64,000 nt of DNA from Acidobacteriota bacterium (GCA_003222675.1 QHWT01000061.1:1-64000); one strand, 5' to 3'. Positions 36,323 through 45,855 are shown, counted from the stretch's first letter. Numbers and translations: made by a program. Notes: generated from the sequence alone by a model not told the origin.

Positions 36323-36850
36323 ATGCGCATGCAGTGGCTTTTCGTGTTGCCGTTCGTGTTCACCGTCAGTGTGTTCGCCGAATCTGCCGCGGGCGTGCGT
36401 TGGACAGCGCCCGCAGGCTGGAAGACCGAAGGCGCGAGACCCATGCGTGCCGCCACGTACGTCGTTGCGCCTGCGACGGCGGATCAGACCAGCGCCGAGT
36501 GTGCCGTGTATTTTTTTGGTCCGGGCCAGGGCGGCACCGTCGATGCCAACATCGATCGGTGGAAGGGCCAGTTTCGAGATCGCGCAGGTAAACCCGCCGC
36601 CGCGCAGGTCGCAAGACGTACGTCGCATGGCTTGGCGATCACCACGATCGATGTGGCCGGCGAGTACTCAGGAATGGGGGGACCGATGTCCCGCGAACAG
36701 ACGATCGCGTCCGGCTACCGGCTGCTTGGTGCGATCGTGGAAGGACCGCGCGGCACCATCTTCGTCAAGTTCATTGGACCCGCGAACACCGTTGCCGCGA
36801 ACCAGAAGAAGTTCGAGCAGCTTCTCGCATCGTTTCAACCCGAGCGCTGA
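36323..36850 (+). CDS. Exported hypothetical protein
   Basis: A 175-residue protein with a signal peptide (WLFVLPFVFTVSVFAESA) and a single compact domain. Motifs include VRWTAPAGWKTEG, ATYVVAPA, ECAVYFFGPGQGG and FVKFIGPANTVAANQKKFEQLLASF. Proteins with this beta-rich pattern occur widely as uncharacterised secreted proteins in Acidobacteria and other bacteria. A typical reading is that it fits a PsbP/MOG1-like or lipoprotein-associated fold, but I cannot confirm this. It is convergent with the DUF1552 gene, with a nested palindrome between them. Confidence 0.75.
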   Translation: MRMQWLFVLPFVFTVSVFAESAAGVRWTAPAGWKTEGARPMRAATYVVAPATADQTSAECAVYFFGPGQGGTVDANIDRWKGQFRDRAGKPAAAQVARRTSHGLAITTIDVAGEYSGMGGPMSREQTIASGYRLLGAIVEGPRGTIFVKFIGPANTVAANQKKFEQLLASFQPER

Positions 36851-36857
36851 CGTTCGC

Positions 36858-36908
36858 GCTGACGCCAGCTACCAGCTTCCAGCTGGAAGAAGGCTGGACG
36901 CTGTCAGC
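36858..36908. repeat. Nested palindrome between convergent genes
   Basis: GCTGAC (36858-36863) pairs with GTCAGC (36903-36908), CCAGC with GCTGG inside it, and CTTCCAGCTGGAAG (36876-36889) is a perfect central palindrome. It may act as a bidirectional terminator but lacks a T tract, and its nested form resembles the other REP-like elements here. Confidence 0.55.
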
Positions 36909-36915
36909 TTGTTTG

Positions 36916-38292
36916 TCAGACGCCGGTGAGGTGTTCGACCTCACCGGTACTGTCGCCGATCTGTTCCGCGTGCACGCCCATGCGATCGAGCAGCGTCAGG
37001 TAGAGATTGGTCATGGGAGTGTCCTTCGGATAGACGACGTGCCGGCCGAGACGCAAGTCGCCGCCGCCGCCGACGATCAGGACGGGCAGGTCGTCATGCG
37101 TGTGCCGGTTTCCGTCGCTCAGGCCGCTGCCATAGACGAGCACCGAGTGATCGAGGAGCGTGCCGTCGCCGTCGGGCGTATCTTTCAGCTTCTTGACGAA
37201 GGCGGCGAACAACTCCATGTGCATCGAGTTCACCTTGGTGACCTTCTCGATCCATTCAGGATTCCCGCGATGGTGCGTCAAGGGGTGATGTGGATCGGGA
37301 ACGCCGATTTCCGGATACGTCCGCAGGCTGCCTTCGCGCCCCATCATCATCGTGACCACGCGGGTCGAGTCTGTCTGAAACGCGACGATCTGCAGATCGA
37401 ACATCAGGTTCACGTAGTCGGCGTACTGAACCGGAATCCCCGTCGGCTTGTCGATCGTCGGCGTGAGGCCACTGAGGTCCCGCTCGGCCCTCTCGATGCG
37501 CTGCTCGATCTCGCGAATCGACGAAAGGTATTCATCGAGCTTCCGCCGATCGGACGGGCCGAGATCGGCCATGAGCTCGGTCGTGCGCGCGCTGACGAGG
37601 TCGAGGATGCTCCTGCGGTGAACGAGACGCCGCGTTCGCGTTTCCTGCGGGACGCTCGTGTCGATATCGCCAAACAGCCGTTCGAATACGAGGCGCGGGT
37701 TCGTTTCCGGAGGCATGGGCGTCGCGGGCCCGCGCCAGGCGAGGCTATTGGTGTACGCGCACGAGTAGCCGGAGTCGCAGTTGCCGATCGTCCGCGAGTC
37801 GTCGCATCCGAGTTCGAGGGACGGAAAGCGCGTCTGGCCCGCCAGCTGTTGCGCCGCGATCTGATCGACGGAAATGCCGTTCTGAATATCGGCGCCGGCG
37901 GTTTTCCGCGGGTGCACGCCCGTCAGGTACGAAGCAGCCGCACGTGCATGATCGCCAGGGCCATCGCCCAGCGCCGCGCCGTTCTTATGCGCGAGACCGG
38001 ACAGGACCAGCGTCTCTTCGCGAAATGGTTCGAGCGGCTTGAGGATCCGCGAGAACTCGAAGCCAGAGCCGTCGCCCGTCGGCGTCCAGTCTGCCATCGT
38101 CACGCCATTCGGAACGTACGTGAAGGCAAGGCGAAGCGGCTGCCTGCCCGCGCGCGCCCGGGCGGACCCTGCTCCGCCGAAGCGGACTGCCGCGAAGGCG
38201 GGCGTCATCGCATCGAGCGCTGGCAGCGCGATAGCCGCTCCGATGCCTCTCAGAAACGTGCGACGTGGCAGATGTCGGCGCGTGGCGATCAT
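36916..38292 (-). CDS. DUF1552 secreted protein (Tat-exported)
   Basis: A 458-residue protein of the DUF1552 family. It begins with a Tat signal (RRHLPRRTFLRGIGAAIALPAL). The body carries the family hallmarks YVPNGVTMADWTP, GDHARAAASYLTGVHP, NGISVDQIAAQQL and GNRHTHDDLPVLIVGGGG. DUF1552 proteins resemble the DUF1501 sulfatase-like group and are nearly always encoded beside DUF1592/DUF1588 proteins, as here: its ATG overlaps the stop of that gene (ATGA). The function is unknown. Both are thought to act outside the cytoplasm on polymers or in redox processes. Confidence 0.93.
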   Translation of the reverse strand: MIATRRHLPRRTFLRGIGAAIALPALDAMTPAFAAVRFGGAGSARARAGRQPLRLAFTYVPNGVTMADWTPTGDGSGFEFSRILKPLEPFREETLVLSGLAHKNGAALGDGPGDHARAAASYLTGVHPRKTAGADIQNGISVDQIAAQQLAGQTRFPSLELGCDDSRTIGNCDSGYSCAYTNSLAWRGPATPMPPETNPRLVFERLFGDIDTSVPQETRTRRLVHRRSILDLVSARTTELMADLGPSDRRKLDEYLSSIREIEQRIERAERDLSGLTPTIDKPTGIPVQYADYVNLMFDLQIVAFQTDSTRVVTMMMGREGSLRTYPEIGVPDPHHPLTHHRGNPEWIEKVTKVNSMHMELFAAFVKKLKDTPDGDGTLLDHSVLVYGSGLSDGNRHTHDDLPVLIVGGGGDLRLGRHVVYPKDTPMTNLYLTLLDRMGVHAEQIGDSTGEVEHLTGV

Positions 38293-40850
38293 GGAGTTCC
38301 TCGTAGTTCGGTGCTGTTGGCGACGCGCGAAGGCCTGCGTGACTGGAAGGGCAGGCTGTTGACGATCTCCAGCACGAGAGCCGAGAACCTGTAGTTGCGC
38401 GCGGGCAACCGGCTCGCGATCTGCTTCACCGTGCGCGAATCGTAGCGCTCGAGGCCGCGGCCGAGCGCATATGTGAGCAGCTTCGAGGTGAGGCAGCGCG
38501 CGAACGCGTTCGGCTGATGCCTGAGAACGCCTCGTAGCCCCTCCGGCCCATCGAATTCATCGCCGTCCGGGAGATAACCCGTTGCGTCGATCGGGAACTT
38601 CCCGTCCGTGGTTCGCCACGCGCCGACGGCATCGAAGTTCTCCAGGCCGAATCCAAGCGGATCCATCTTTCGATGGCACGACGCGCAGGTCGGATCTTTC
38701 CGATGCGCCTCGAGCTGTTCGCGCAGCGACGCCGAGGTGCCGACAGCCGCTTCATCGAGATTGGGCACGTCTGGCGGCGGCACCGGAGGCGGCGCGTTGA
38801 GCAGGTTCTCCAGGATCCATTTTCCACGCAGCACCGGCGATGTTCGAGTGGCGTAGGAAGACACGGTCAGCACGCTCGCCTGTGTGAGCACGCCTCCGCG
38901 CGGCGTGCCGGTCAAATCGACGCGGCGGAATTCTGGTCCGGAGACGCCCGCGATCCCGTAATGCCGCGCCAGGCGCTCATTGACGAACGAGTACTTGGCG
39001 TCGATGAAGTCCAGGATGCTGCGGTCCTCGCGGATGACGTGCGCGATGAACAGCTCCGTTTCCTTGCGCATCGAAAGCCGCAGATAATCCTCGAAGTCCG
39101 GAAAGCGTTCGCGGTTGCGCGTGATCGATTCGAGCGCGCGGAACTGAAGCCACTGGCCGCCAAACTGCTCCGCGAGCGCTCTGGCCTTCGGATCGCGCAG
39201 CATGCGACGGACCTGCGCCGTCAGAACGCGCGGCTCCCGCAACGTTCCAGCATCTGCGGCGCGGCGAAGGGTCTCGTCCGGCATGCTCGCCCAGAGAAAG
39301 TACGACAGCCGCGTCGCCAGCTCGTGCTGCGTGATCTTCTGCACGTACAGCGATTGCGCAGCCTGGCGATTGCGCTCGATACGATAGAGAAAGTCCGGCG
39401 AGACGAGGAGCGCTTGAATCCCGACCGCCAGGCCCTCGTCGAAAGACTGTTCGTCCTGCTGCGCCTGGTGCACGAGCGCGACGTACTTTTCGATCTCACT
39501 CGCGGCAATCGGCCGACGAAAGGCGCGCCGTGCGAGGTCGGTCATGATGCGCGAGACGCACCAGCGCTGGTGTTCACCGTTGCGATGCCCGCAGGTGTAG
39601 ATTTTTTCCGTGCTCTGGCGGGACCGTCCCGTCGCCTGCGCATACGGCCCGCCGATCTCGACCGAGCTCACGCGCACGCCGTTCAGCGGAATCTTCTGCA
39701 GCTCCGCCTCAGTTTCGTCGAACCGCTTTCGCAGCTGCGCGATGCGTTCGGGCGAGGCGTCCGCTGGTGGCGTGAACTGCTTCCGCGGCGGCTCCTGACG
39801 CCTGGATGGACTCGGACCGCCATAGCGCGCCGGCAGTCCTTCGTAAATGCGCGGAATCGCGACGGCCAACCGGTGTTCCCCCGACGGCAGTCTCACGCGG
39901 AACTCCGCCGACTGCCCGCCGAAATCCTGGCGATCCTCATCGAACCTCGCGGCGCGCTCTGGATCGTGGACCAGCGACGCCATCTCTCGATCGTCCATCC
40001 ACAACGTCACCGTGATTGGTTCGGAGCCAGCCGGACGCACGCCGCCGAGAACCACGCGGACAACGTATTCCCCTTCGACCGGAACACGATGCACGGCGTG
40101 AAACGCGTTCGAGACGCTCAGGCCGGTGCGATCGTACTCTGCAGGAAACGTTCGCGCATCGCCGGTCCGCCGGCCGTCGGATCTGAGCTTGGTCAGCGTC
40201 GGCGGGAGCACTGGCGACCCAAAGATCGCAAGGCGCGCGATCCTGTCGGCCGCCGACATGTATTTCTCCATGAGCGCCGGCGAGAGCGACAGCACGTCGC
40301 CGATGTTGTCGAAGCCGTAGCCCGAGTCATCCTGCGGGAAGTCGTCGGCTGGACGCTCGTCGACTCCCAGCAGATCGCGGATCGTGTTGTTGTATTCCGC
40401 GCGGTTCAACCGTCGCGCAGTGACGTGTCCGGGATCCGGCGGGGTCAGTCGATCGATCCGCGCGAGTTCACGCGCCAGCCATCCGGCCACCGCCTGCCGC
40501 TGATGCTCCGGCGGCTGCGGCTCATCGTCGGGTGGCATCTCCCGGTGACGCAGCTTCAGCACGACCTCGTCCCAGCGATCGCGATCGTCGACTAACGTTG
40601 CCACCGATGTGAAGGACTCGAAATTCAGCTCTCGTTTGTGCTTCTCCTTGCCATGACAGGTCACGCAATTCTTCGCCAGAAACGGCTTGACGATCGTTTC
40701 GAATCCGCTCTCGGAGGCCGTGGTCAATATCGGCGGATGTTGAGGCGCAGCGGGCGGCCGTGCGCCTGCGGCGGCCGATTGCTCGGCTTGCTGAGCAAGG
40801 CCGAGAACCGCCGTCAAGACGAGCAACCCGCTGACGAGCAGCGCACCCAT
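38289..40850 (-). CDS. PSD-domain protein (DUF1587-DUF1592-DUF1588-DUF1585) with cytochrome c site
   Basis: An 853-residue exported protein. After a signal peptide (LLVLTAVLGLAQQ) a cytochrome c-like domain holds one haem site (NCVTCHG, near residue 60) and HREMPPDDEPQP. The domains that follow are DUF1587 (TARRLNRAEYNNTIRDLLG), DUF1595 and DUF1592 (ATRLSYFLWASMPDETL, LAEQFGGQWLQFR), DUF1588 (VLTQASVLTVSSYATRTSPV, RGKWILENLLNAPPPVPPP) and DUF1585 (LTYALGRGLERYD). This architecture is common in planctomycetes and Acidobacteria. A second CxxCH (ASCHRKMDPLG, Cys-Ala-Ser-Cys-His) lies in the DUF1588 part. It is coupled to the DUF1552 gene. The role is unknown. Confidence 0.94.
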   Translation of the reverse strand: MGALLVSGLLVLTAVLGLAQQAEQSAAAGARPPAAPQHPPILTTASESGFETIVKPFLAKNCVTCHGKEKHKRELNFESFTSVATLVDDRDRWDEVVLKLRHREMPPDDEPQPPEHQRQAVAGWLARELARIDRLTPPDPGHVTARRLNRAEYNNTIRDLLGVDERPADDFPQDDSGYGFDNIGDVLSLSPALMEKYMSAADRIARLAIFGSPVLPPTLTKLRSDGRRTGDARTFPAEYDRTGLSVSNAFHAVHRVPVEGEYVVRVVLGGVRPAGSEPITVTLWMDDREMASLVHDPERAARFDEDRQDFGGQSAEFRVRLPSGEHRLAVAIPRIYEGLPARYGGPSPSRRQEPPRKQFTPPADASPERIAQLRKRFDETEAELQKIPLNGVRVSSVEIGGPYAQATGRSRQSTEKIYTCGHRNGEHQRWCVSRIMTDLARRAFRRPIAASEIEKYVALVHQAQQDEQSFDEGLAVGIQALLVSPDFLYRIERNRQAAQSLYVQKITQHELATRLSYFLWASMPDETLRRAADAGTLREPRVLTAQVRRMLRDPKARALAEQFGGQWLQFRALESITRNRERFPDFEDYLRLSMRKETELFIAHVIREDRSILDFIDAKYSFVNERLARHYGIAGVSGPEFRRVDLTGTPRGGVLTQASVLTVSSYATRTSPVLRGKWILENLLNAPPPVPPPDVPNLDEAAVGTSASLREQLEAHRKDPTCASCHRKMDPLGFGLENFDAVGAWRTTDGKFPIDATGYLPDGDEFDGPEGLRGVLRHQPNAFARCLTSKLLTYALGRGLERYDSRTVKQIASRLPARNYRFSALVLEIVNSLPFQSRRPSRVANSTELRGTP

Positions 40851-40961
40851 GTACTGGAATTATCGAGAGGGCCCGCGCGTAAGATCAAGGACATTCATCT
40901 TGCCTCAGCGCGGCCGTTGGACTTGGGCCGTTCACGAGCCCTGCGGTGATACCCTCGCGCG

Positions 40962-41405
40962 GTGATCATCCGTTCCATGGCGCGAAGCGACGCCGATCGC
41001 GTTGCCGTCCTGACCGGCGAGCTTGGCTATCCGGCGACAGGCGAGCAGATCGGTCGCCGCTTCGGGCGAATTACTGGGCATCCTGACGAGATCGTCTTCG
41101 TCGCGGAGGACGGCGGTGTCGTCATCGCGTGGCTGCACGTGGGCGTACATGGCTACCTGGAGAGTGACGCGTTTGCCGAGATCCTCGGGTTGGTGGTCGC
41201 AGAAGGCCACCGCGGCCGCGGCATCGGCCACGCTCTCGTGATCGCCGCAGAGCAGTGGGCGCGGTCCTGCGGTTGCGCGACGATCCGCGTGCGATCGCGG
41301 ATTGCGCGAGAACGCGCGCACGCGTTCTATGAGCGCGACGGGTTTCGCCGCGTGAAGACGCAGCACTGTTTCGAGAAGACGATTAGCTATGATCAGGCCT
41401 CGTGA
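40962..41405 (+). CDS. GNAT-family N-acetyltransferase
   Basis: A 147-residue GNAT protein starting at GTG 40962. It has a beta-strand start (IIRSMARSDADRVAVL), the acetyl-CoA binding segment VVAEGHRGRGIGHALV near residues 78-93 with the R/Q-x-x-G-x-G/A pattern, and the closing helix ARERAHAFYERDGFRRV. The substrate cannot be predicted from sequence. Its 3' end overlaps the 3' end of the convergent flavin oxidoreductase gene by 13 bases. Confidence 0.9.
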   Translation: MIIRSMARSDADRVAVLTGELGYPATGEQIGRRFGRITGHPDEIVFVAEDGGVVIAWLHVGVHGYLESDAFAEILGLVVAEGHRGRGIGHALVIAAEQWARSCGCATIRVRSRIARERAHAFYERDGFRRVKTQHCFEKTISYDQAS

Positions 41406-42850
41406 ATCGCCTCAGCGACGCGATTGGCCGACCGCGTAGCCGCCTCCATGCCCCAATTCAGATTGTCCGCGTAAGCTCCTGCAAAATGAATCCGGCCGTG
41501 GGGTTCGATGAGGATCGGCCAGAACTTCGCCAGCTCACCTGGCGGGTACGACGTTCGTTCGCACGCCGATGCCCAGGGATCGAGAGCCCATACGACGACA
41601 TGCGCCTTTTCGATGTCCTCGGAGCGGCCCGGGTAGAACTTTCTGAACGTGGCGAGCGCTCGATCTGCTGTGCCCGCGCCTGATGCCGTTCCGACGAGCA
41701 TCCCGCGGCTCGTCTGCACGTCCTCGCATGTGCGCCACACGTGGTAGAGCGGACTCTCGCCGAATTCCATGTTCGGACTCATGCCGTCGCGCTCCCAGAA
41801 TCGGCTGCGGGTCTGGAAGATCACGCGAGTGTCGTGATAGTACGGCACGTTAGCGATGGCGTACGTCTTCGCGTCAGGCCATGCTGGCGTGACCGGCAGC
41901 AGCCGGAGCATCCTCGCGGACATGGCACACACGAGATAGTCTCCTTCCAGCCGGGTCGATTGTGTGCCGTCGCGACACGTCACTCGGACACCCGTGTCGC
42001 CGTGCTCAATCGCGCTGACGGGGCACCGGAGATGGATGCGGTCTCCCAAACGCTCCGCGAATGCGTCGGTCAACTTCTGATTGCCGCCCAGGAGTCGATA
42101 CACCTTTGGTGGAAACAGCGGGACACCCCGTCGCTTCAGGATCGCCGCATGCCAGACGGCCTGCAGCGCCGATCCATTCCCGCCGATGAAGGTGAGCGCG
42201 GCAGCCGACGCGCCGTCCTTTTTGAATAGGTCCGTCGCGCTGATCTTGTCGAGTGCATTCAGTCCCGCATCGAAAGGGCGGTACTCGTCTGCAAAGCTGT
42301 CGACATACGCGGCAAAATAAAGCGACGCCAGCTCGGGGAACGCATGTTTCGTCAGGTACTCGATCTCGCGGCTGTTCAAGCCGAGTGTGCCGAGCACCTT
42401 GCGATCCGTCAGCATCTCGGGCGTGTAGCTTCGACCGCCGATCCATCGGACGATGTGCTCGCGGCGCGGGTAGTAAACGTGTGGCAGGCTGAACTCGCGC
42501 ACGTACTCCCGATAACGGTCGTATCCAGGCTGGGTGAAGTGCTCGGCGCCGCCATCGGCATACAGCCCGTCGTCGAGGTCATCGCGGAAGGTGAACACGT
42601 GTCCTCCCGTCCGCGCGGCTGCTTCGACGACCGTCACGTCGTGTCCGCGACGAACCAGCTCCCACGCGCAACTCAATCCGGCGATGCCCGCGCCGGCGAT
42701 GATGATCTTCTTGACGCGCGCCTGGCGCAGAGCACCCTGCGGCAGGAGTACGGCTGCCGCGAGCTTCAGTGCGTCACGACGGGTCATGGCTGTATGCGTC
42801 GGCGCATCTGTGGTTGACACTCCGTCTTCGTTGTCACGCTGTGCAGCCAT
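41393..42850 (-). CDS. FAD-dependent amine oxidase-like oxidoreductase
   Basis: A 485-residue flavoprotein. The N-terminus has a Tat-like signal (MTRRDALKLAAAVLLPQGAL) that starts at residue 22. A Rossmann FAD motif follows, GAGIAGLSCAWELVRRGHDV, with the acidic VVEAAARTGGHVFTF end typical of the amine oxidase/NAD(P)-binding-8 family. The C-terminal FAD motif is GRIHFAGAYADNLNWGMEAA. Relatives include monoamine oxidase, protoporphyrinogen oxidase and carotenoid desaturase-like enzymes. The substrate is unknown. It is convergent with the acetyltransferase gene and divergent from the ACT gene. Confidence 0.9.
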   Translation of the reverse strand: MAAQRDNEDGVSTTDAPTHTAMTRRDALKLAAAVLLPQGALRQARVKKIIIAGAGIAGLSCAWELVRRGHDVTVVEAAARTGGHVFTFRDDLDDGLYADGGAEHFTQPGYDRYREYVREFSLPHVYYPRREHIVRWIGGRSYTPEMLTDRKVLGTLGLNSREIEYLTKHAFPELASLYFAAYVDSFADEYRPFDAGLNALDKISATDLFKKDGASAAALTFIGGNGSALQAVWHAAILKRRGVPLFPPKVYRLLGGNQKLTDAFAERLGDRIHLRCPVSAIEHGDTGVRVTCRDGTQSTRLEGDYLVCAMSARMLRLLPVTPAWPDAKTYAIANVPYYHDTRVIFQTRSRFWERDGMSPNMEFGESPLYHVWRTCEDVQTSRGMLVGTASGAGTADRALATFRKFYPGRSEDIEKAHVVVWALDPWASACERTSYPPGELAKFWPILIEPHGRIHFAGAYADNLNWGMEAATRSANRVAEAIHEA

Positions 42851-42986
42851 AGCGACCTCCAGTGCACCGCCATCCTACTCCCGGCTCATGCCATGCGGCG
42901 CGGCCTTTGCTGCGATTTATTGCTTACTTTGCGGCAACATTTCCTCTGATACACTGCGCCTCTCGTTCTCGTTCAGGGAGGCGTCC

Positions 42987-43364
42987 ATGAAGGATTTCGC
43001 GGTCCGCCTGACCCACCGTCCCGGCGAGCTGGCGCGCGTCGCCAATATGCTCTCGCGCTACGGTGTCAACCTGAAGTCCGTTGCCGCTCTCGCGATCGAC
43101 GGGCAGGCCTCGGTCCACATCCTGCCCGACGATGCGGAGCCGGCGCGAGCGGCGCTCGAGAAGAACGGCATTCCATTCGAAGAGAGCGAAGTCGTCACGG
43201 TGTTGCTGGAGAACAGGGCCGGCGAGTTGGCGAGCCTGAGCGGAAAGCTGAGCGAAGCAGGCGTCAACGTACGCGCGATCTACGTCACTGGCGTCGTGGA
43301 CAATCTCGTCGAATTGGCAGTCGTGTCGGATAACGTGGAGCGGGCGCGCGCGGCGCTCGAGTGA
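42987..43364 (+). CDS. Double ACT-domain protein
   Basis: A 125-residue protein starting at ATG 42987 behind GGGAGG. It consists of two ACT domains, residues 1-66 (LTHRPGELARVANMLSRYGV) and 68-125 (LLENRAGELASLSGKLSEAG), each with the G-x-L ligand-loop pattern. ACT domains bind amino acids and regulate metabolism. A stand-alone pair is likely a regulatory subunit or ligand sensor. The frame is open further upstream, but there it is only antisense to the flavin oxidoreductase. The 3' end overlaps the antisense frame carrying the citrate synthase remnant. Confidence 0.88.
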   Translation: MKDFAVRLTHRPGELARVANMLSRYGVNLKSVAALAIDGQASVHILPDDAEPARAALEKNGIPFEESEVVTVLLENRAGELASLSGKLSEAGVNVRAIYVTGVVDNLVELAVVSDNVERARAALE

Positions 43365-43705
43365 CGGTCCGCCGCAGGTGCTAGCACGCGATAGAGAAAA
43401 TTCGCGGCATGGCCCAGGTCGAAGCGCGGCGCGAGCGGCTCGGCTCCGTGGCGCAAGCGCCGGAACGTCGCGACGATGGTTGGAAACCGCGCCACAATCG
43501 CGCTCGCGGCGTCCGACGTCATCGACATCGCTCCGGCGGCGATGCGGAGCGCATCCATCGTCAATGCCGCGATGCGCGCACTCTCGAAGCAACGCGACCA
43601 TTGCGGGGAGCAACAGCCGGCAATGATCAGCTCACCCTTTTCGCCGTTGACGTCACTGAGACGCGTCGTTGCGGCGACAGCCCCTTCCAGCCCGCTGTTG
43701 ACCAT
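43280..43705 (-). pseudogene. Citrate synthase remnant with internal deletion
   Basis: From ATG 43705 the translation begins MVNSGLEGAVAATTRLSDVN and GEKGELIIAG, which is the N-terminal start of the citrate/2-methylcitrate synthase family. It then jumps to AALTMDALRIAAGAMSM and IVARFPTIVATFRRLRHG, ending PRFDLGHAANFLYRVLAP, which are family motifs from about 50 residues later. So roughly 50 residues are missing inside, and the whole catalytic C-terminal two-thirds is absent; homology ends near 43385, although the frame runs to 43280. It is a clear gene remnant at the end of the 43.7-50.8 kb operon. Confidence 0.75.
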
Positions 43706-43742
43706 GGCCGAAACGTAGCGCCCATGTATGATCGTGTCGACA

Positions 43743-44258
43743 TCAGATCCAACCCGCGCGCGTGAGGAGCTCGGTCGCCACGTCGGTGACCGAGCGATCG
43801 TCGTTGACGAGCGTGAAGTCTTCCAGCCGAACACGGTCAAGGCTCTTTTCGAGCTCCGCCACACGAGCGACGAGCGTGTCGTGCAGAATTCCCGGCTCAC
43901 GCACCGAGACGCGCTGTTCCATCGTCTCCAGCGCCGCCTTCAGTCGGCTCACGACGATCGCTGACCCAGGTATCACGTCACGGATGCGATTGAGTTCGGC
44001 GAGGCTCTCGATTGCCCCTGCCAGCAGGAGCCTTGTGATGCCCAGCGCGGCATAGTTCGTCCAGACCGACGCGAGGTTGCGGTACGCGATATCTATCAAT
44101 GCGTTGTCGGGGACATGCGCAATGCCTAAAGCATCCAGGTCGATTGCGGCATGCATGACGCCACGCGCCGTCAGAATGTCCGCCGCTTCGGCCATGACGG
44201 TCGTCTTGCCGGAACCCATCGTTCCCGTGACGACGATCACGCGCACCTCAGCGCTCAT
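43743..44258 (-). CDS. P-loop NTPase / small-molecule kinase-like protein
   Basis: A 171-residue protein with a Walker A motif at residues 10-19 (VTGTMGSGKTTVM) and a kinase-like core (AAIDLDALGIAH as the substrate aspartate strand, ITRLLLAGAIES). The size and layout match the APS-kinase, gluconate-kinase or zeta-toxin type of P-loop kinases. The substrate is unknown. It starts 33 bases after the PQQ dehydrogenase stop on the same strand and probably ends the operon. The closing helices are ELEKSLDRVRLEDFTLVNDD and VTDVATELLTRAG. Confidence 0.85.
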   Translation of the reverse strand: MSAEVRVIVVTGTMGSGKTTVMAEAADILTARGVMHAAIDLDALGIAHVPDNALIDIAYRNLASVWTNYAALGITRLLLAGAIESLAELNRIRDVIPGSAIVVSRLKAALETMEQRVSVREPGILHDTLVARVAELEKSLDRVRLEDFTLVNDDRSVTDVATELLTRAGWI

Positions 44259-44291
44259 GACGCCGACGCCGAGCCGCCGGACCGACCACGT

Positions 44292-45855
44292 TCATTTCAA
44301 ACGCGGTGCATTCGCGGGCGCCGGATTCAGAACGAAGCTCCAGAGGGTGTCGTCAGCGGCAGCGACGACGTACTGGCGGCCGTCGAGCTCGTAGGTGATG
44401 GGTCCGTTGGTGACAGAACCATTTAGAAACGCGTGCCATAGCGCCTGGCCAGTCGTGGCGTCGAGCGCGACGAGATCGTCGGACGGACCGCCCGAAAAAA
44501 GCACGTTACCGGCCGTGCTCACCAGCCCCGATCGCACGTTGTCTTCCCACTTATGGGTCCAACGGATTTTTCCGGTCTTGTACTCAATGGCCTGGATCAT
44601 CGACTCCGACCAGCCGCCGCGCTCTCCGCCGCCCCAGCCCATTGGATTGTCGCTGGTGTCGTACAAATAATAGATGCTGTAGCCACGCACCGCGCTCACA
44701 TAGAACAGTCCGGTGAGCGGGCTGAAACTCGGCGACTGCCAGTTCGACGCACCACCTACGTTCGGCGTGACGAGCGTGCCGTCGACCTGCGGCATCTTCG
44801 CCGGATCGGGGATTGGCTGGCCCTGGCCGTCGTACCCTTTCGCCCAGTTCGTCTTGACGAATTCCGCTGATACCAGCGATGTGCCGGCGACCCGATCGAG
44901 CAGAAAGTACTGACCATTGCGCGCCGCCTGCGCGAGCAGTTTCCGTTTCTGCCCATTCACCTCGTCGTCGATCAACACGGCCGTCTCCGTGGAGTCCCAG
45001 TCGTGCGTATAGTGCGGCGATGACTGGTGGTACCACATCATCTTGCCGGTGCATGACCGGCTGCGGATTGCCGGTGGTGACGTACACATAGTTGAGATCC
45101 GGATCGTAGGTGACGGGTGTCCACGTCATGCCGCCGCCATGTCTCATCGCCTCTTCGTTCGGCCATGTTTCCGCCCCTGGATCCTGTTTCGTCTGCGGCA
45201 CCGTGTACCAGCGCCACTGCATGGCACCGGTCTCGAGGTCATGCGCCTGAAGGTAACCGGGGATGTCGAAGTCGTCGCCGCTGACGCCGACGATCAGGCG
45301 ATCCTTGATGACGACGGGGGCGGCCGAGGCGTAATAGAAGCGATCCATGTCGCAGATCTGTCTGCGCCACCGTTCCTTTCCGTCCTCGATCGTCAGAGAG
45401 ACCAGATAGCAGTCGGGCGTCTCGAAATACAGCCAGTCCTGATAGACCGCGACGCCACGGTTCGCAAGGTGGTTGCCACCGGTCGTCGGCCATTGATAGT
45501 GCCAGAGCTCGCGTCCGGTGCGCGCGTCAACGGCCCACACGTGATCCGGCACGGTGAAATAGATCACACCATTAATCTGCAGCGGCGTGCTCTTGATGGC
45601 GCCGAGCGCCGATCCCGTCGAACCGATGCGATGCATCCAGGCGAGGCTCAACTGATGAACGTTACCGGTGTCGATCTTCGTGAGCGTGCTGAAGCGGCGG
45701 CCGGAATAATCGCCGTTGAACGTCGGCCAGCCGTCGGTGCGCGGCTTCAGCAGCGCGGCAGGATCGAGCCGTCCCTGCGCGAGGAGCGTCACCGACGCGA
45801 GCAGTGCGCTCGTCGCGATACCGGTGAGAAGCCTGCGAGCCACACGACCCCTCAT
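44292..45855 (-). pseudogene. PQQ-dependent dehydrogenase, disrupted by an out-of-frame deletion
   Basis: The reading starts at ATG 45855 (overlapping the cytochrome stop, ATGA) with a signal peptide (TSALLASVTLLAQG). It follows the PQQ quinoprotein fold (DGWPTFNGDYSGRRFSTL, FTVPDHVWAVDARTGRELWH) up to VTTGNPQPV at about 45055. At that point the frame changes and resumes as TGKMMWYHQSSPHYTHDWDS and runs to LWSFVLNPAPANAPRLK at 44292. The usual 22 or so residues between these motifs (a glycine-rich loop and a strand) are missing, so about 65-68 bases were lost out of frame. Both halves otherwise look intact. The protein would have oxidised alcohols or aldehydes in the periplasm using the neighbouring cytochrome c. 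Confidence 0.85.

Noticed and set aside
36913-38394. 493-codon plus-strand frame opposite the DUF1552 gene
   Set aside because: Antisense shadow. The minus strand encodes the Tat-exported DUF1552 protein.
38673-40595. 640-codon plus-strand frame opposite the PSD-domain gene
   Set aside because: Antisense shadow. The minus strand shows clear DUF1587/1592/1588/1585 motifs.
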